Below are positions 1 to 7,486 of a stretch of 13,254 bases of DNA, piece by piece (the stretch's first letter is position 1; the number at the start of each line of letters is the position of its first letter). Position numbers and translations under genes: made by a program. The stretch lies in assembly GCA_005793655.1 (NCBI GenBank), contig SXRC01000039.1, forward strand, positions 1 through 13,254, in the 5' to 3' direction. Source of the stretch: Actinomycetota bacterium (GTDB lineage: Bacteria > Actinomycetota > Actinomycetes > Nanopelagicales > Nanopelagicaceae). The notes beneath the pieces are model-generated. The model had not been told where the DNA came from. It saw only the letters and a list, made by a program, of their open reading frames with translations, and did not search any database.

Positions 1-39
1 GTGTTACCTCCATCGCTGGCAAAAATTAGAAGTTTTTAA
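1..39 (+). CDS. 3' end of an upstream gene, possibly DUF3000 family (partial)
   Basis: Frame 1 is open from the window edge to a TAA at 37-39 and reads VLPPSLAKIRSF. In Actinomycetota the gene just before this RNase D homologue is usually a DUF3000 protein, whose C-terminus as I recall it has a similar Leu-Pro-Pro stretch. The stop lies 3 nt before the rnd start, as expected for a tightly packed operon. Twelve residues are too few to identify a family, and frames 2 and 3 are also open for part of this stretch, so the assignment rests mainly on context. Confidence 0.35.
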   Translation: MLPPSLAKIRSF

Positions 40-42
40 TCA

Positions 43-1326
43 ATGCTCACCCCACTTCTTGCACCCCGTCATGGCACTCCTAAAATCGTTGATGATGAAG
101 CTGGCTTTGCGCAAGTAATCACTGATCTGGCAAAAGGAGATGGTCCAATTGCAGTTGATGCCGAGCGGGCATCTGGGTATAAATACAGCCAGCGCGCGTA
201 TTTAATTCAGATCTACCGCAAAAATGGTGGGCTGCATCTGATTGATCCAATTCCACTTAAAGATTCAAAGTTGTGGCAATTATTTAATCAAAACTTCTCT
301 GAGTATGAATGGGTTATCCATGCCAGTACTCAAGATCTCGCCTGCTTATTAGAGATTGGCCTAAAGCCTAAAAAGCTATTTGATACTGAGTTAGGCGCCA
401 GAATTGCAGGTTGCCCTAGGGTTGGCCTTGGCCCACTTGCCGAGAGTTTGCTAGAAGTAAGTTTAGCCAAGGAGCACTCCGCAGTTGATTGGTCAATTAG
501 GCCCTTAAAATCTGAGTGGATCATTTACGCCGCCCTTGATGTTGATATCTTGTTAGATATCAGAGATAAAGTGGCAGAGCTGTTAGTTGAACAGAAAAAA
601 TTAAAGTGGGCTGAGCAGGATTTTGCGGCCATTCTTAAGAATTATGAAAATTTTCAGGTTGTAGATACTCCTAAGCCAGATCGTTGGCGTAGAACCTCTG
701 GCATGCATAAGGTGCGGGATAGATTAACTATGACGGTAGTTCGAGATCTTTGGTTTTCACGTGATGATTTGGCTCGGCAATTAGATATCGCCCCAGGCCG
801 AGTATTAGCTGATGCGGCGATAGTTGAGCTGGCAACTAAGCTGCCAGATAATTTAGAGGCGGTAGCAAAGGTTATTGGTTGGCGCACCAGATTAGAGGCA
901 CCACCATTTAATCGCTGGTTATCGGTATTAACCACTGCGCTTAACACCCCTATTGATGCCCAACCTGAGTTTCGTGTGCCATCTGCAACCTTGCCGCCAA
1001 TAAAAATTTGGAAAGAGAAGAATCCACTTGGCTATGCCAGATTGACCCATGCTCGGTTGCAATTGGCAACCTTGTCTGGAACTTTGCAAATTCCAGTTGA
1101 AAATTTAATTACACCAGAACTGGTAAAACGTATCTGTTGGCAAAATCCACCAACTCAAAGCAGTGATTATGAAGGATTTGTAAAAGGTGAATTGGAAAAA
1201 ATGGGAGCACGCCCTTGGCAGATTGAGCAGGTGACATCAATCATCACCCCGTGCCTATCTGAGATTGAGCCGGTGTTAATTCCAGAGCTGGAGAGTGAAT
1301 CTGAGCCTGAGGTAGCGGGGCCGTAA
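43..1326 (+). CDS. rnd: Ribonuclease D family 3'-5' exonuclease with HRDC domain
   Basis: This 427-residue protein is a DEDDy-type 3'-5' exonuclease of the RNase D family, expected to trim the 3' ends of tRNA and other small RNAs in the cytoplasm. The nuclease domain covers about residues 15-195: Asp39 and Glu41 in VDAERASGY (Exo I), Asp98 in HASTQDLACL (Exo II), and Tyr162 with Asp166 in YAALDVD (Exo III). All five catalytic residues are present. An HRDC nucleic-acid-binding domain follows at about 222-290, with the WRRTSGMHKV lead-in and VRDLWFSRDDLAR, then a C-terminal region ending in an acidic tail (about 410-424). E. coli RNase D is about 375 residues; the longer form with a second C-terminal domain is usual in Actinomycetota. 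The ATG at 43 gives a full N-terminus; the ribosome site is weak, and the gene is probably co-transcribed with the gene ending at 39. It is followed by a strong inverted repeat. The family is secure; the RNA targets are inferred. Confidence 0.93.
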   Translation: MLTPLLAPRHGTPKIVDDEAGFAQVITDLAKGDGPIAVDAERASGYKYSQRAYLIQIYRKNGGLHLIDPIPLKDSKLWQLFNQNFSEYEWVIHASTQDLACLLEIGLKPKKLFDTELGARIAGCPRVGLGPLAESLLEVSLAKEHSAVDWSIRPLKSEWIIYAALDVDILLDIRDKVAELLVEQKKLKWAEQDFAAILKNYENFQVVDTPKPDRWRRTSGMHKVRDRLTMTVVRDLWFSRDDLARQLDIAPGRVLADAAIVELATKLPDNLEAVAKVIGWRTRLEAPPFNRWLSVLTTALNTPIDAQPEFRVPSATLPPIKIWKEKNPLGYARLTHARLQLATLSGTLQIPVENLITPELVKRICWQNPPTQSSDYEGFVKGELEKMGARPWQIEQVTSIITPCLSEIEPVLIPELESESEPEVAGP

Positions 1327-1334
1327 TGTGATAG

Positions 1335-1364
1335 GAATTACGCAACACTTAAGTTGCGTAATTC
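1335..1364 (+). repeat. Perfect 12-bp inverted repeat between rnd and efeU (terminator or operator)
   Basis: GAATTACGCAAC (1335-1346) and GTTGCGTAATTC (1353-1364) are exact reverse complements around a 6-nt loop, ACTTAA. As RNA this forms an uninterrupted 12-bp hairpin beginning 8 nt after the rnd stop. The bases after the stem are AATTTCTT, a poor U-run, so it is a weak match to a standard intrinsic terminator on the plus strand. The right arm overlaps TTGCGT (1354-1359), which lies 18 bp before the putative -10 of efeU, so the DNA could instead be a dimeric repressor site. Both uses are possible together. Confidence 0.7.
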
Positions 1365-1377
1365 AATTTCTTGGGTT

Positions 1378-1383
1378 TATGCT
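1378..1383 (+). promoter_or_regulatory. Putative -10 element of efeU (leaderless)
   Basis: TATGCT fits the actinobacterial TANNNT -10 consensus. Six bases separate it from the ATG at 1390, which places the expected transcription start at the A of the start codon. A weak -35 candidate, TTGCGT, sits at 1354-1359 with an 18-bp spacer, inside the right arm of the inverted repeat. There is no purine-rich ribosome site before the ATG, which agrees with a leaderless transcript. Confidence 0.45.
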
Positions 1384-1389
1384 AATCCC

Positions 1390-2211
1390 ATGTTAAGTAC
1401 ATTTCTAATCGCCCTTCGTGAAGGGCTCGAGGCTGCATTAATTGTGGGAATTTTGGTTGCATATGTAGTCAAGACAGATCGTAGAAATTTACTCACCCCA
1501 ATTTGGAGCGGTGTGGCATTGGCACTTGCTGCCAGCTTTGCGCTGGGTGGCTTTTTGTCCTTCACCTCAGCTGAGTTAAGTGATCGCGGTGAGCAATTCT
1601 TTGCTGGTACTACATCATTTTTGGCAGTAGCTCTAGTTACCTGGATGGTTTTTTGGATGAAGCGAGCAGCAAGAACATTAAGAGATGAGTTGCATGGCAA
1701 GGTTGATAACGCCCTCTCTGCTGGCCCATTAGCAATAGCGGCTGCAGCATTTTTTGCAGTAGCCCGTGAAGGGTTAGAGACTGCGCTATTTGTTTATACA
1801 AACTTCAAGACAGTTGCTGCAACATCCTCAGCATCTGTTGGATTAGTTTTAGGGTTAACTCTGGCGGTAGTTTTGGGGTATTTAATCTATAACCGAGCTA
1901 TCAAACTTAATCTAAGTAAGTTTTTTACTATCACTGGTGTTGCGCTGATTATTGTGGCAGCAGGAGTTCTCTCCTATGGTGTGCATGAGTTTCAAGAGCT
2001 TGGTTGGATACCTGGTGATGGCTCCTACGCTTGGGATATCTCATCATTCATGGCAAAGGATTCAATAGCTGGCTCAGTACTTGCCGGCACTATTGGTTTT
2101 GATGTTAATACCTCATGGATCCAGCTTTTTGTTTGGGCGGCGTATCTATCTATTGTGCTTCGACTTTATACAAAGCCGGCAAAGCCTGCGAAGGTGAGGG
2201 CGCTAGTTTAA
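1390..2211 (+). CDS. efeU: FTR1/EfeU family iron permease
   Basis: A 273-residue integral membrane protein of the oxidase-dependent iron transporter family (yeast Ftr1, E. coli EfeU), which moves iron across the cytoplasmic membrane. Both signature REGLE motifs, supplying iron-binding glutamates, are intact: residues 10-14 in TM1 and 126-130 in TM4. About seven membrane segments are visible, near residues 4-26, 36-58, 73-91, 112-137, 148-168, 178-199 and 246-262, with the family-typical extracytoplasmic GVHEFQELGWIPGD loop after TM6. I chose the ATG at 1390 rather than the in-frame TTG at 1354: the TTG lies inside the inverted repeat, and the ATG begins exactly at the conserved N-terminus (MLSTFLIALREGLE) 6 nt after a good -10. 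The partners EfeO and EfeB (cupredoxin-like and haem peroxidase) are not adjacent, so this is a stand-alone copy here. It sits between rnd and fadA-like genes, an unexpected location, perhaps an insertion into a conserved neighbourhood. Possible iron-responsive control is discussed in the findings. Confidence 0.93.
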   Translation: MLSTFLIALREGLEAALIVGILVAYVVKTDRRNLLTPIWSGVALALAASFALGGFLSFTSAELSDRGEQFFAGTTSFLAVALVTWMVFWMKRAARTLRDELHGKVDNALSAGPLAIAAAAFFAVAREGLETALFVYTNFKTVAATSSASVGLVLGLTLAVVLGYLIYNRAIKLNLSKFFTITGVALIIVAAGVLSYGVHEFQELGWIPGDGSYAWDISSFMAKDSIAGSVLAGTIGFDVNTSWIQLFVWAAYLSIVLRLYTKPAKPAKVRALV

Positions 2212-2240
2212 GTTGGGGGTGTTGCCCCACTACCAATTTT
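2211..2240 (+). terminator. Weak hairpin after efeU
   Basis: Just after the efeU stop, the bases at 2211-2218 can pair with CCCCACT at 2225-2231 around a 6-nt loop, with one bulged T and a core of four G-C pairs. A short run of four T follows at 2237-2240, five bases beyond the stem. This could end efeU transcription, but the bulge and the short distant T-run make it a weak candidate. Confidence 0.35.
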
Positions 2241-2253
2241 CTCTACTGGCGAG

Positions 2254-2259
2254 TAACCT
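2254..2259 (+). promoter_or_regulatory. Putative -10 element of the fadA-fadB operon (leaderless)
   Basis: TAACCT fits TANNNT and ends 6 nt before the ATG at 2266, the same geometry as at efeU and dxs. No convincing -35 hexamer is present 16-19 bp upstream and no ribosome site precedes the ATG. Transcription would begin at the start codon and continue into the overlapping fadB-like gene. Confidence 0.45.
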
Positions 2260-2265
2260 AGCCCT

Positions 2266-3471
2266 ATGAGCAAAACTGCCACAGCAAAAACTAATGTGGT
2301 TTTAGTAGATGCCGTCAGGACTCCATTTGGCAAAGCCGGATCTCTTTACTCTGGAACAAGAGCAGATGACATTATGGTGCGTTGCATTAGAGGATTACTA
2401 GAGCGAAATCCAAATCTACCAATTGATCAAATTGATGATGTAGCAATTGCCGCTACAACCCAAACTGGTGATCAAGGAATGAATATGGGCCGCTCTGTTT
2501 CGATATTAGCGGGAATTCCTAAGACAGTACCTGGTTACTCAATTGATCGCTGGTGTGCTGGCGCCCTTACCGCAGTTACCACTATCGCTGGTGGCATAAA
2601 TATGGGTGCTTACGACCTTGCAATTGCTGGTGGGGTTGAACATATGGGAAATCATCCAATGGATGATGGTATGGATCCAAATCCTAGGTATTTAGCTGAA
2701 AAAATAGTTGATAACGATGCGCTGCAAATGGGTGCAACCGCTGAACGATTACATGACAAATTTCCGCACCTGACTAAAGAGCGGGCGGATAAATACGCCT
2801 TAGCTTCACAACAAAAAACTGCATCTGCATATGCGGCAAATAAAATTCAACCAGATTTAATTCCAGTTGCCACTCGAAGTGTTGATCTTGGTTGGGGAAT
2901 GGCGACTGTAGATGAACCACCTCGGCCACAAACAACTTTGGAGGCTCTGGCAGCTCTTAAAACACCATTTAGGCCAGCTGGTCGAGTAACTGCTGGTAAT
3001 GCTGCTGGATTAAATGATGGTGCAACCGCTGCCATCTTGGCATCAGAAAGTAAGGCAAAAGAGTTAAATCTTTCAATAAAAGCAAAGATGATCTCATTTG
3101 CATTTGCAGGTGTTGAACCAGAGATTATGGGATATGGCCCAGTACCTAGCACCATAAAAGCTTTGAAAAAAGCTGGCTTAGATATTGGTGATATTGGTTT
3201 GTTTGAAGTTAATGAAGCTTTTGCAATCCAAGTACTTTCATTTCTAGATCACTTTGGTATCGCCGATGATGATAAGCGGGTAAATATTTATGGCGGCGCT
3301 ATTGCAGTTGGCCATCCATTGGCCTCCTCGGGAGTGAGATTAATGCTTAATCTGGCAAACGGCTTCAAAGAGCATCCTGAAGTAAAGTATGGAATTACGA
3401 CCATGTGTATTGGATTGGGTATGGGTGGCACAGTTATTTGGGAGAATCCAAACTATAAAGGCGACAAGTAG
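2266..3471 (+). CDS. fadA: Acetyl-CoA C-acyltransferase (thiolase)
   Basis: A 401-residue thiolase that should catalyse CoA-dependent cleavage of 3-ketoacyl-CoA to acetyl-CoA plus a shortened acyl-CoA, the last step of beta-oxidation, as a cytosolic partner of the following gene. Active-site features are all there: nucleophile Cys97 in SIDRWCAGA, Asn316 in EVNEAFA, His350 in GGAIAVGHPLASSG, and second Cys381 in TMCIGLGMGGT. Length is normal for the family. The sequence around Cys97 differs from the commoner N-R-(F/Y)-C-(A/S)-S-G form; the D-R-(W/M)-C-A-G-A form is what I recall for the orthologous actinobacterial gene, so it marks a subfamily rather than a defect. Its TAG stop shares one base with the GTG start of the fadB-like gene, showing that the two are translated from one mRNA. 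No acyl-CoA dehydrogenase or ligase lies in the window. Chain-length preference cannot be read from sequence. Confidence 0.93.
   Translation: MSKTATAKTNVVLVDAVRTPFGKAGSLYSGTRADDIMVRCIRGLLERNPNLPIDQIDDVAIAATTQTGDQGMNMGRSVSILAGIPKTVPGYSIDRWCAGALTAVTTIAGGINMGAYDLAIAGGVEHMGNHPMDDGMDPNPRYLAEKIVDNDALQMGATAERLHDKFPHLTKERADKYALASQQKTASAYAANKIQPDLIPVATRSVDLGWGMATVDEPPRPQTTLEALAALKTPFRPAGRVTAGNAAGLNDGATAAILASESKAKELNLSIKAKMISFAFAGVEPEIMGYGPVPSTIKALKKAGLDIGDIGLFEVNEAFAIQVLSFLDHFGIADDDKRVNIYGGAIAVGHPLASSGVRLMLNLANGFKEHPEVKYGITTMCIGLGMGGTVIWENPNYKGDK
3457..3461 (+). promoter_or_regulatory. Ribosome binding site of the fadB-like gene
   Basis: AAAGG lies 9 nt before the GTG at 3471, inside the last codons of the thiolase gene. 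It supports the GTG start and, with the one-base TAGTG stop/start overlap, indicates coupled translation of the pair. Confidence 0.5.
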
Positions 3472-5573
3472 TGGCTGAAGTTTTAACTGCTGCGCCGGAC
3501 GAGGTCATCACCAAAGCGATCTTGCAATTAGTTTCACTTCAACCATTTGGTAATGATGGCAAATTGGCATTGATTACCTTAGATAATGGCCTTGATTACA
3601 ACCGTCCCAATACCTTTGGCGCTGCCTCCCTAGCATCACTTGCCTCTGCAATAAATGAGGCGCAAAAAACTGAAGCTGTTGCGATTGCAGTGACTGGTAA
3701 ACCATTTATTTTTGCAGCAGGTGCTGATCTATCTGCAATGCCGTTTTTAAAGGATAAATCCCAAGCTATTGCCATCGGTGATCTTGGGCATGAGGTATTT
3801 TTAAAGCTATATGAAAGCAAGAAACCAACCTTTGCATTTATAAATGGTTTAGCTTTAGGTGGTGGCTTAGAGGTGGGCTTAAATTGTCACTATCGAACAC
3901 TCTCCTCTACCGCTTTCACTGGGCTGCCAGAGTGCTTCTTAGGATTAGTTCCAGGCTGGGGCGGGGCAACGCTGCTGCCAAAATTAATTGGTCCTGAAAA
4001 TGCGGTGCAAGTAATTATTGCTAATGCTTTAAATAACAACACCATGATGAAGGCAAAAGATGCTTTATCTCTGGGCGTGGTGGATGCTGTTTATGAGCCA
4101 GTTGATTTCTTAGAAAACTCAATCAAGTTTGTTGCTGATATCTTAAATGGTAGAAAAAAGATTGACCGTAAGGATTACAGCAAAGATACTGCTGGCTTTG
4201 AAAAAGCAATCGCCACCGGCAAAGCAGTCATTGCAAAAAAATATAGTGGCGCACAAATTCCATCACCACTTGCAGCACTTGAGTTAATCAAAGCTGCGCA
4301 AAGTAACTCTGTCAGGGATGGATTTGCGGCAGAAACTAAAGTTCTAGCAGATCTAGTGATGAGTGATTCACTGCGTGCCTCTTTATATGCCTTTAATCTG
4401 ATTCAGAAGAAACGTAAAAAAGTTGAAGGTGCACCAAAGCCTGCACTGGCAAGAAAGGTTTCTCGAGTTGGTGTTGTAGGTGCAGGGCTCATGGCTGCTC
4501 AGCTTGCGCTATTGATACTTCGTAATCTTAAGGTTCCGGTGGTAATTACTGATTTAGATCAAGAGCGAGTTGATAAAGGATTGAACTGGATTAAAAATGA
4601 GATTCAAAAGTTATTTGATAAAAAGCGAGTTTCACCTGAAGGTGCTGCCAGATTGCTCTCAAATATTTCAGGCTCTGTTGATCAAAAGGTATTTGCTAAT
4701 GCTGACTTTGTTATTGAAGCTATATTCGAAGAGTTATCACTCAAACAAAAATTGTTTAAAGATCTGGAAGCAATTGTTACGCCAGAGTGTGTAATAGCCA
4801 CAAATACCTCATCTTTATCAGTTGAGGCCATGAGCGAAGGTTTAAAAAATCCAGAACGAGTGGTTGGCTTTCACTTCTTTAATCCGGTAGCAATCATGCC
4901 CCTACTTGAAGTAGTGCGAACTAGTAAGACTGATGATGCCACCACTGCTACGGCAATTAATGTTGGTAAAGAATTAAAGAAAACAATGGTGATTGTTCAA
5001 GATGCGCCAGCATTTGTAGTCAACCGCTTGTTAACCAGATTTATGGGTGAGGTTACTGATGCAATGGATGAAGGAACTGCCTATGAAGTAGCAGATGCTG
5101 CCATGTCTCCCCTTGGCTTTCCCATGTCCTCACTTGAATTACTCGGCTTAGTAGGTCCTGGTGTTGCCCTACATGTATCGCAAACTTTGAATAAGAATCT
5201 TGGACCAAGATATAAAGTCTCACCTACAATGCAAAGATTTGTGAAAGAGGGTGTAAAAACTTTTTATGTTAAGGATGCAAATGGTGTGAACACTGTTAAC
5301 CCAGCAGCTTTGGCACTGCTTGAAAAAGGTATCTCACCATCGACTTCAGATCAGGTTAGAAGACGAGCACTAGAAGCATTGGCGCTAGAGGCAAAAATGA
5401 TGTTAGATGAAAAAGTGGTTGCAACTCCACAAGAGATTGATATTTGTATGCTACTTGGCTCAGGTTGGCCGATACATTTAGGTGGGATCTTGCCTTACTT
5501 AGATCGAGAGGGAATTAGCGAAGCGGTTTGCGGCGCTCGTTTTCATCCGCCGGCAGTTGCATCTCTTCCTTAG
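3471..5573 (+). CDS. fadB: Multifunctional enoyl-CoA hydratase / 3-hydroxyacyl-CoA dehydrogenase
   Basis: A 700-residue fusion enzyme that hydrates enoyl-CoA and then oxidises 3-hydroxyacyl-CoA with NAD+, feeding the thiolase encoded just upstream. The crotonase domain covers about residues 30-220: oxyanion-hole region FAAGADLSAM (82-90), and Glu134 in LGGGLEVG and Glu154 in GLPECFLG, spaced 20 apart like the E. coli FadB catalytic pair, so the hydratase should be active. A linker of about 100 residues leads to the Rossmann domain (about 330-510) with VGVVGAGLMAAQ, ATNTSSLS (443-450) and catalytic His468 in GFHFFNP, followed 12 residues later by Glu480, again as in FadB. The C-terminal dehydrogenase domains fill 510-690 (DAPAFVVNRLLTRF; PYLDREG). 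The GTG start is supported by a ribosome site and the overlap with fadA. The last 59 bases lie opposite the end of dxs. The C-terminal residues (GARFHPPAVASLP) resemble those I recall from actinobacterial orthologues, so the tail is genuine. Confidence 0.94.
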   Translation: MAEVLTAAPDEVITKAILQLVSLQPFGNDGKLALITLDNGLDYNRPNTFGAASLASLASAINEAQKTEAVAIAVTGKPFIFAAGADLSAMPFLKDKSQAIAIGDLGHEVFLKLYESKKPTFAFINGLALGGGLEVGLNCHYRTLSSTAFTGLPECFLGLVPGWGGATLLPKLIGPENAVQVIIANALNNNTMMKAKDALSLGVVDAVYEPVDFLENSIKFVADILNGRKKIDRKDYSKDTAGFEKAIATGKAVIAKKYSGAQIPSPLAALELIKAAQSNSVRDGFAAETKVLADLVMSDSLRASLYAFNLIQKKRKKVEGAPKPALARKVSRVGVVGAGLMAAQLALLILRNLKVPVVITDLDQERVDKGLNWIKNEIQKLFDKKRVSPEGAARLLSNISGSVDQKVFANADFVIEAIFEELSLKQKLFKDLEAIVTPECVIATNTSSLSVEAMSEGLKNPERVVGFHFFNPVAIMPLLEVVRTSKTDDATTATAINVGKELKKTMVIVQDAPAFVVNRLLTRFMGEVTDAMDEGTAYEVADAAMSPLGFPMSSLELLGLVGPGVALHVSQTLNKNLGPRYKVSPTMQRFVKEGVKTFYVKDANGVNTVNPAALALLEKGISPSTSDQVRRRALEALALEAKMMLDEKVVATPQEIDICMLLGSGWPIHLGGILPYLDREGISEAVCGARFHPPAVASLP

Positions 5574-7449
5574 TTTCACTTGCTACTGCGCTGCTATGCC
5601 AGGTTACTAGCGAGCGCGCAATATTCTGAACTGTAATTCCAAGATCTTCTAGAATCTCAGCACGCTTAGCGTGCTCCAAAAATTCAAGTGGTAAGCCAAT
5701 TGAGTGCACCGGCACATTTAATTGTGCATCTCTAAACATCTCTGAAATGGTGCTGGCAATTCCACCATGCTTGATTCCATCCTCTAGTACAACAACATTT
5801 TTATATCGTTGGGCCATAGTGATTAAGGATTTTGGCAGTGGCTTAACCCATCTTGGATCAATTACTGTGACTCCTACGCCCTCGCGATAAGTCTGTGCGG
5901 CAGCCTCTACTGCAATTGCAGCGAAGGCTCCAATGCTGACCAACAAAACATCTGCACTCTCACCACGATATAAAACATCGATGCCATCGCGTCGCTCAAA
6001 AGCTGGAATATCAGGATTTACTACACCTTTGGGAAAGCGGATCAGCGAAGGGGCGTTATTGATATCTAGCGCCTCGCGCAATGTCTCCTTGATTCGCTGG
6101 CCATCACGAGGGGCAGCAACATGCAACGTTGGCACTATTCCAGTGAGGGCTAAATCCCACATTCCATTATGTGAAGGTCCATCATCACCAGTAACACCTG
6201 CTCGGTCTAAAACAAAAGTTACACCAGCTTTATGCAGCGCCACATCAAGTAGTAACTGATCAAATGCTCGATTTAAAAATGTGGAGTAAACCGCAACAAC
6301 TGGATGCAGTCCAGCAAATGCCATTCCTGCCGCAGAGGTAGCTGCATGTTGTTCAGCAATTCCCACATCAAAAGTTCTATCTGGATACGCCTTTTCAAAC
6401 TTGTCTAACCCAGTTGGTCCCATCATGGCAGCGGTAATCGCTACGACATCATCTCTTTCGCCACCAATTTTTACTAACTCCTCAGAGAAAATGCTGGTCC
6501 AACTCTTGCCCGCCTTGCTAAGTGGCTGCCCCGTCTCAACATCAACTACTCCAACTGCATGAAACTTCTCTGCTTCATCATTAACTGCCGGAGCATGCCC
6601 ACGTCCTTTTTCGGTTATCACATGGACTAAAACTGGTCTGCCAAAATCTTTAGCTATCTTTAAGGCTTTTTCGATTGCCCCAAGATCATGGCCATCAACT
6701 GGGCCAAAGTATTTAAGCCCAAGATCCTCAAACATTCCTTGCGGGGCAACAATATCTTTGATTCCCTTTTTTACCCCATGCAAGGTTTCATAGATTGGCC
6801 CTCCCACAACTGGTGTCTTTTCAAGCACACCTTTGCCCCAATCTAAAAACTTCTCATAGCCGCTAGTAGTTCTAAGGGTGGATAAATATGTTGCTAGCCC
6901 ACCGATTGTCGGTGAGTAGGATCTTTCATTGTCATTGATAATAATTACTAACTTTTCTTTTTCACTTGTTGAAACATTGTTTAATGCCTCCCAGCTCATA
7001 CCACCAGTTAATGCGCCATCACCAACCACACAAACTACAGTTCGATCTTTTTGATTGGTCAATGAAAATCCTTTGGCAATACCATCACTCCAAGACAGAG
7101 CGGTTGAGGCGTGGGAGTTCTCCACCACATCATGTTCACTCTCACTTCTATTTGGATAGCCGGCTGCGCCACCTCTTTGCCGAAGTTTGGCAAAACTAGC
7201 CATACGTCCAGTTAGTAATTTATGAACATAGCTTTGATGACCAGTGTCAAAGACAATTACATCTTTTGGTGATTTAAATACTCGATGAATGGCAATTGTT
7301 AATTCAACTACACCAAGATTTGGTCCAAGGTGCCCACCAGTCTTTGAAACTTGTTCAATTAGAAAGGTACGGATCTCTGATGATAATTGAGTTAACTGTT
7401 CAGCTGAAAGCCCTTTAAGATCATCTGGGGATTTAATCTGTTCCAACAT
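5515..7449 (-). CDS. dxs: 1-deoxy-D-xylulose-5-phosphate synthase
   Basis: A 644-residue thiamine-diphosphate enzyme that condenses pyruvate and glyceraldehyde 3-phosphate to DXP with release of CO2, the entry step of the MEP isoprenoid pathway in the cytosol. Visible motifs: His40 in KTGGHLGPNLG, FDTGHQSY (67-74), the ThDP/Mg site GDGALTGGM (143-151) continuing to NDN (172-174), the linker GPVDGHD (249-255), and the activating Glu366 in DVGIAEQHA at the start of the pyrimidine-binding domain; DDGPSHNG (422-429) is also intact. The transketolase C-terminal domain covers about 495-615. The ATG at 7449 gives a standard N-terminus (MLEQIKSPDDLKGLSAEQL). The last 20-25 residues are a charged tail beyond the usual end of the fold, and the final 19 codons lie antisense to the end of the fadB-like gene. 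It follows acnA by 37 bp on the same strand, but has its own putative leaderless promoter in that gap. Confidence 0.96.
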   Translation of the reverse strand: MLEQIKSPDDLKGLSAEQLTQLSSEIRTFLIEQVSKTGGHLGPNLGVVELTIAIHRVFKSPKDVIVFDTGHQSYVHKLLTGRMASFAKLRQRGGAAGYPNRSESEHDVVENSHASTALSWSDGIAKGFSLTNQKDRTVVCVVGDGALTGGMSWEALNNVSTSEKEKLVIIINDNERSYSPTIGGLATYLSTLRTTSGYEKFLDWGKGVLEKTPVVGGPIYETLHGVKKGIKDIVAPQGMFEDLGLKYFGPVDGHDLGAIEKALKIAKDFGRPVLVHVITEKGRGHAPAVNDEAEKFHAVGVVDVETGQPLSKAGKSWTSIFSEELVKIGGERDDVVAITAAMMGPTGLDKFEKAYPDRTFDVGIAEQHAATSAAGMAFAGLHPVVAVYSTFLNRAFDQLLLDVALHKAGVTFVLDRAGVTGDDGPSHNGMWDLALTGIVPTLHVAAPRDGQRIKETLREALDINNAPSLIRFPKGVVNPDIPAFERRDGIDVLYRGESADVLLVSIGAFAAIAVEAAAQTYREGVGVTVIDPRWVKPLPKSLITMAQRYKNVVVLEDGIKHGGIASTISEMFRDAQLNVPVHSIGLPLEFLEHAKRAEILEDLGITVQNIARSLVTWHSSAVASETKEEMQLPADENERRKPLR

Positions 7450-7455
7450 GGGTAT

Positions 7456-7461
7456 AGTTTA
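7456..7461 (-). promoter_or_regulatory. Putative -10 element of dxs (leaderless)
   Basis: Read on the minus strand, TAAACT is followed by six bases (ATACCC) and then the dxs ATG at 7449, matching the spacing at efeU and fadA. No ribosome site or -35 hexamer is evident in the 37-bp gap after acnA. dxs may also receive read-through from acnA. Confidence 0.45.
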
Positions 7462-7486
7462 AAGGGTACTTACTTATTTTTACGAT

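Noticed and set aside
1354..1389. Upstream TTG start giving efeU 12 extra residues
   Set aside because: The TTG lies in the right arm of the inverted repeat, has no ribosome site, and the added residues do not look like the family; ATG 1390 begins at the conserved N-terminus after a good -10.
2266..2556. Thiolase inactive because the usual C-(A/S)-S-G motif is missing
   Set aside because: Cys97, Asn316, His350 and Cys381 are all present, and the D-R-x-C-A-G-A form is what I recall for actinobacterial orthologues.
2847..3155. 102-residue minus-strand frame inside the thiolase gene
   Set aside because: Antisense shadow of conserved thiolase sequence.
4597..4794. 65-residue frame inside the fadB-like gene
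   Set aside because: Out-of-frame shadow of the Rossmann domain, Leu/Lys-rich with no family likeness or ribosome site.
5659..5675. Hairpin AGCACGC-TTA-GCGTGCT as a terminator after the fadB-like gene
   Set aside because: It is inside dxs coding sequence (codons for EHAKRAE) and has no T-run on the plus side; most likely a coding coincidence.
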